Assembly (NCBI GenBank): GCA_024648655.1
Contig: JAGGDZ010000494.1
Span: forward strand, 1 to 15,924
Source of the DNA: Chloroflexota bacterium
GTDB taxonomy: Bacteria; Chloroflexota; Dehalococcoidia; Lucifugimonadales; JADFKI01
DNA: 15,924 nucleotides
Direction: 5' to 3'
Part shown: one piece after another, positions 13,025 through 15,924 of the stretch
Position numbering within the stretch: the stretch's first letter is position 1
How the letters are laid out: each line of letters starts with the position of its first letter
Notes under the pieces: generated by a model
Database searches by the model: none
Told to the model about the DNA's origin: nothing
The model's input: only the letters and a program-made list of their open reading frames with translations
Position numbers and translations under genes: made by a program

Positions 13025-14203
13025 ATGAAAATCGAGTCGATCAAGGCAGTCCCCGTTGACCTCAGTCCCAGTCCTAAGACGGAGCCGCGCGTGCCAAGGC
13101 AGCAAGTACCGGATTGGGTAAGCCCCACGATGATGTACACTGAGTTCAGCAAGTCCGACTTCAGCGCGCCTTGGGGGCGCACCGCCTGCGTCGTAACCGC
13201 CGAAGACGGCACCTGGGGACTTGGCATAACCATCAACAGCGCTCCCGTCAACAGTATCATTAATGACCAGTTCGCGCCCATTCTCGTTGGCCAGAACTGC
13301 ATGGCGACCGAAAAGGCGTGGGACATGATGCAGCGCGCCACTACGGCATACGGCAACGTCGGAATGGCAAGTTATGCCATCAGCGCCGTGGACAACGCTC
13401 TCTGGGACCTGAAGGGCAAGCTGCTAGGCAGGCCCGTGTATGAACTGCTCGGCGGCCCCCAGAAAGACAAGATTTTCTGCTACGCGAGCAACACCGATAC
13501 ATCCTACGGCGTGGCAAACAGCATTGAGTGGTTCTTGGAGCTGGGATTCAAGGCTGTCAAACTCTTCGTGCCGCATGGTCCGCACGAAGGCATCGAAGGG
13601 CTGAACAAGAATGTCGAACTCGTAGCGCGCACGCGTGAGCAGATTGGCGATGACGTCGAACTGATGCTTGACGCCTGGATCTCCCTCAATACGGAGTACG
13701 TCGTGCGTCTGTCGGAGGCGCTGAGGCCCTATCACATCAAGTGGCTCGAAGACTACCTGCCACCCTACGACTTCGATAGCTACATCAAAGTGCGCCAGCG
13801 CATACCCCATCAGATACTTGCCACCGGCGAGCACTGGCACACAATCCACCCATTCGCGCTCGCGGCAGGGCAGGGTCTTGTGGACATTATGCAGCCGGAT
13901 GTCGCTTGGGTGGGCGGCATCACCGCCATCGTCCGCATCTGCCACATCGCGGAAGCGCACGGGCAGACGGTGATCGCGCACGGCGGCATGAACTACCCTT
14001 ACGGACAGCATCTCTCATACGCTATGCCTGCCATCGCATGGGGTGAACGTTCCGAAGGCGTTTCGCCTCCGGGCGTTCCGCTCGAAGAGATGGTGGTGCT
14101 GCCTGGAACGCCTGTCATCAAGGACGGTTATCTTACGCCCAGCGACGCGCCGGGATTCGGCTTTGAGATCACGACCGACTGGTTGGAAGACCGCGCGATT
14201 TAG
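13025..14203 (+). CDS. Mandelate racemase / muconate lactonizing enzyme family dehydratase, L-rhamnonate dehydratase-like
   Basis: This 392-residue enolase-superfamily protein is most like L-rhamnonate dehydratase (RhmD), which converts a 6-deoxy sugar acid to its 2-keto-3-deoxy form. Shared features are LMLDAW (213-218, Asp216), WLEDYLPP (240-247, Glu242), TGEHWHT (267-273, Glu269), DIMQPDVAWVGGIT (the RhmD-type D-I-M-Q-P-D-V-x-W-x-G-G) and IAHGG (317-321, His319). The three acids bind Mg2+ and the histidine is the general acid/base. The ATG at 13025 has AGGGAG 8 bases upstream and starts the typical M-K-I-x-S-I-K strand; the longer in-frame start at 12923 overlaps the preceding gene and adds non-family sequence. 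The stop overlaps the convergent MOSC gene. Substrate preference within the RhmD-like group is not certain. Confidence 0.93.
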   Translation: MKIESIKAVPVDLSPSPKTEPRVPRQQVPDWVSPTMMYTEFSKSDFSAPWGRTACVVTAEDGTWGLGITINSAPVNSIINDQFAPILVGQNCMATEKAWDMMQRATTAYGNVGMASYAISAVDNALWDLKGKLLGRPVYELLGGPQKDKIFCYASNTDTSYGVANSIEWFLELGFKAVKLFVPHGPHEGIEGLNKNVELVARTREQIGDDVELMLDAWISLNTEYVVRLSEALRPYHIKWLEDYLPPYDFDSYIKVRQRIPHQILATGEHWHTIHPFALAAGQGLVDIMQPDVAWVGGITAIVRICHIAEAHGQTVIAHGGMNYPYGQHLSYAMPAIAWGERSEGVSPPGVPLEEMVVLPGTPVIKDGYLTPSDAPGFGFEITTDWLEDRAI

Positions 14204-14757
14204 AGCTTTCGCACGGTATCGCCCACCGAAACCTTGCCGGGCTGAATGACCCATGTGTTGATGCCGCGCAGGCACATCTCACGCCCGATGGCGGAGTTCA
14301 CGAACTTCATGGCGTCCGCGCCGAATCTCTCCACGAACTTGCCGCAGCCTGTATGTGGCTTTGCAGACACTTCTAGCACCGCCTCCCCAATGGACAGTCG
14401 TGTTCCCGGCGGCATGTTCTCCCTGCTAATGTCCATCTCGACATAGAACTGGTCGCCTGCCAGGTGCCACCGATCTTTGTCCTGCGCGACGAGATCGGTC
14501 ACGCGCGAGTTCATAATCGTTATCTGGCACTCCGGATCGGCTGAGCCGTCCGCCGTCTGACCGCTCCCGCGAGCCTTCCAGTTGTCGCCAACGAGTCCCT
14601 CTGTGGTGTCGAGTTGTCCCTCGTCAATGATCTCTCGCCCGAGCGTCTCAGGCCGGCGCACTATGAGCTGCACCACGCCTGCGTCTTTCGGAGCATTACG
14701 TATATCTTCCAGCCCCGCTTCAAGTTCAGTCATAGATAATTGCTTTACAGCTACCAT
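14200..14757 (-). CDS. MOSC domain-containing protein
   Basis: The 185-residue protein has the MOSC (molybdenum cofactor sulfurase C-terminal) pattern. The early part contains EGLVGDNWKARG (53-64) and ITIMNSRVTDLV (79-90). LAGDQFYVEMDIS follows, then VLEVSAKPHTGCGKF (127-141), with the conserved cysteine at 138, and the ending RGINTWVIQPGKVSVGD. MOSC domains handle sulfur or Moco-bound substrates, as in YiiM-type proteins and mARC enzymes; this one stands alone, without an N-terminal beta-barrel or ferredoxin domain. AAGGAG lies 7 bases before the ATG at 14757. It is 58 bases downstream of the herA-like gene on the same strand and shares 4 bases (14200-14203) with the convergent dehydratase gene. 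Confidence 0.93.
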   Translation of the reverse strand: MVAVKQLSMTELEAGLEDIRNAPKDAGVVQLIVRRPETLGREIIDEGQLDTTEGLVGDNWKARGSGQTADGSADPECQITIMNSRVTDLVAQDKDRWHLAGDQFYVEMDISRENMPPGTRLSIGEAVLEVSAKPHTGCGKFVERFGADAMKFVNSAIGREMCLRGINTWVIQPGKVSVGDTVRKL

Positions 14758-14815
14758 AGGACCTCTCCTTTACCTTTTATTAGGAATTGAAAATTGTAGG
14801 CACATTGGCTGCATT

Positions 14816-15924
14816 CTAACACGTCGAAGGTCCAAACAGCATATCCACATCCCGCTCGACCTGCGCCTTCAGTTCTACCGCCTCAACGAACCCTAGCTCC
14901 CTGTACGACTCCGCGCTTCCATACTCGCGCGTCTGGATGACCACCGGCATAGGCAGCGCGTGACCAAACACCAGTGCCTGACGGTTCGACTCCAGCCGTG
15001 CCAGCACAGTCCGCAGCTTCCGGCTGCCCGACACGCCCGCCAGCACCGCATCCGTATCCCGTTCATTGTCCAGCAAACAAGCTATCTTCGTCCCCAGCTG
15101 GCTCATCACCTCATCGTCTATCCCGCTTGGACGCTGGTCAACCACCAGCAGTGTAACATTGTACTTCCGCATCTCTCGCGCAATGGTGCCAAAGATAGTA
15201 TTCTTGGCGATAGTCGGACTGAGGAATTTGTGCGCCTCCTCGATTGTGATGACCAGCGGCCTCGGCTCCTGCGTGCTGTCTCCACTCGCCTGCTCGGATA
15301 TTCGCACATACTGCTCGTGAATGCGCCGCGTCAGCAAGTTCGCAATCAGCAGGTAGGCATCTATGTTGTTACCATACCGCCCGAACTCCAGCACCACATG
15401 CTTGCCGCGCTGCAAATACTCCAGAATTTCCTTCACCGAGTTGCTGCCCCTGCCTTCAGTGATGAACCCGAATCGACGCAGCCGGTTCAGGCGGTTGCGA
15501 AGCGCGCTTAAAGTCGAGTGCGGCACATTCATCTCGCGCGCCAGCTCGCTGAACTCGTCGCCGCCCTTGTACTCCATGAACAGCCGCAGCCATGCCCTGC
15601 CCAGCTTGCGCTGCAACGAGTATGCAGTGTCCGCGGCTATCTCCGACAGCGCCCATGAGTCCCGCAGTATCTCCACATCCTCCGGTTGTATGTCGTCGTA
15701 CCCGATGCTGACTTCATAGTCAGTGCTGATTCCGCGCCGCGTCGCACTCTCCGGATCGAGCGTGAATACCGCAACCTTCGAACTGAAGAGCTGTTTCAGT
15801 CCCTTCACCTCATTCGTGTGCTCGCTCGACCCGCGCCAGCCGTACTCGCCGTGCATGTCGAATATCAGGTTGCTTGCCGTTCCGCGCTGTAATATGCCGA
15901 TGAGCAGAAGCCGCGTCAGGAATG
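14816..15924 (-). CDS. HerA-type (DUF87) ATPase/helicase, C-terminal part (5' end outside window)
   Basis: HerA is a hexameric DNA-translocating ATPase that usually works with the NurA nuclease in end resection or defence. The frame is open to the window edge; 368 residues are visible. They begin F-L-T-R-L-L-L and contain LIFDMHGEYGW (19-29), the D-x-H-G-E-Y signature that follows the P-loop. The two leftover edge bases encode x-C-A, compatible with the Ser/Thr of the P-loop, so the Walker A motif and N-terminal barrel lie just outside. Walker B is VITIEEAHKFL (224-234). REMRKYNVTLLVVDQRPSGI (249-268) is the sensor/arginine region. Between them, about 123-153, FSELAREMNVPHSTLSALRN looks like a helix-turn-helix insertion. 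The MOSC gene follows; no nurA is visible in the window. Confidence 0.9.
   Translation of the reverse strand, partial: FLTRLLLIGILQRGTASNLIFDMHGEYGWRGSSEHTNEVKGLKQLFSSKVAVFTLDPESATRRGISTDYEVSIGYDDIQPEDVEILRDSWALSEIAADTAYSLQRKLGRAWLRLFMEYKGGDEFSELAREMNVPHSTLSALRNRLNRLRRFGFITEGRGSNSVKEILEYLQRGKHVVLEFGRYGNNIDAYLLIANLLTRRIHEQYVRISEQASGDSTQEPRPLVITIEEAHKFLSPTIAKNTIFGTIAREMRKYNVTLLVVDQRPSGIDDEVMSQLGTKIACLLDNERDTDAVLAGVSGSRKLRTVLARLESNRQALVFGHALPMPVVIQTREYGSAESYRELGFVEAVELKAQVERDVDMLFGPSTC

Noticed and set aside
13424..14011. A 195-codon minus-strand open frame opposite the rhamnonate-dehydratase-like gene
   Set aside because: It is an antisense shadow of a gene with full catalytic motifs.
1..15924. 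Defence island, CRISPR array, prophage or transposon
   Set aside because: No regularly spaced repeats, integrase, transposase, toxin-antitoxin pair or restriction gene was seen. RecQ and HerA alone do not make a defence system.

Overview
The window looks like a piece of a Chloroflexota chromosome, most likely from the SAR202 / Dehalococcoidia lineage. This is inferred from gene content, not from a marker-gene search. In about 16 kb there are two luciferase-like (LLM, FMN/F420-type) monooxygenases and two enolase-superfamily acid-sugar dehydratases, the two paralog groups known to be expanded in SAR202. Housekeeping genes (mutL, recQ, ppk2, a plsY-like gene, a herA-like gene) lie between them. 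Base composition is moderately GC-rich and even. There is no rRNA, tRNA, CRISPR array, transposase, integrase or phage gene. The window looks like ordinary, densely packed chromosome rather than a mobile island.

Layout. (1) Bases 1-2629, plus strand: the 3' part of mutL with an intact endonuclease motif, an LLM oxidoreductase, and a 73-residue DUF2905 membrane protein, probably one transcription unit. (2) Bases 2641-8640, minus strand: recQ, a second LLM oxidoreductase, an ABM-fold monooxygenase, a PPK2 polyphosphate kinase and a six-Asp-box beta-propeller protein. Promoter-like elements before the ABM gene and before ppk2 suggest at least three transcription units. (3) Bases 8641-8815: divergent control region between recQ and an ornithine-cyclodeaminase-family gene. 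(4) Bases 8816-10541, plus strand: the cyclodeaminase-family reductase and a divergent PlsY-like membrane acyltransferase. (5) Bases 10608-12206, minus strand: a stand-alone Lrp/AsnC effector-binding domain and a galactonate-dehydratase-like enolase-superfamily enzyme with a good promoter. (6) Bases 12207-12588: an intergenic stretch holding what looks like a frameshifted small gene. (7) Bases 12589-14203, plus strand: a zincin-like metallopeptidase, probably read from a leaderless mRNA, and a rhamnonate-dehydratase-like enzyme. (8) Bases 14200-15924, minus strand: a MOSC-domain protein and the C-terminal part of a HerA-type ATPase cut off by the window edge.

How the genes work together. MutL, RecQ and HerA belong to DNA repair and recombination but sit in separate units. 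The two dehydratases, the two flavin monooxygenases and the reductase fit a life of oxidising diverse sugar acids and recalcitrant organic compounds. However, no kinase, aldolase or transporter accompanies them, so no complete pathway can be read here. I see no clear new defence or mobile system. The most unusual items are a dispersed intergenic repeat (one copy appears to donate the -35 box of a promoter), a degenerate PlsY that has lost several family residues, a cyclodeaminase-family protein lacking the catalytic Asp, and the broken small gene near 12.4-12.5 kb.
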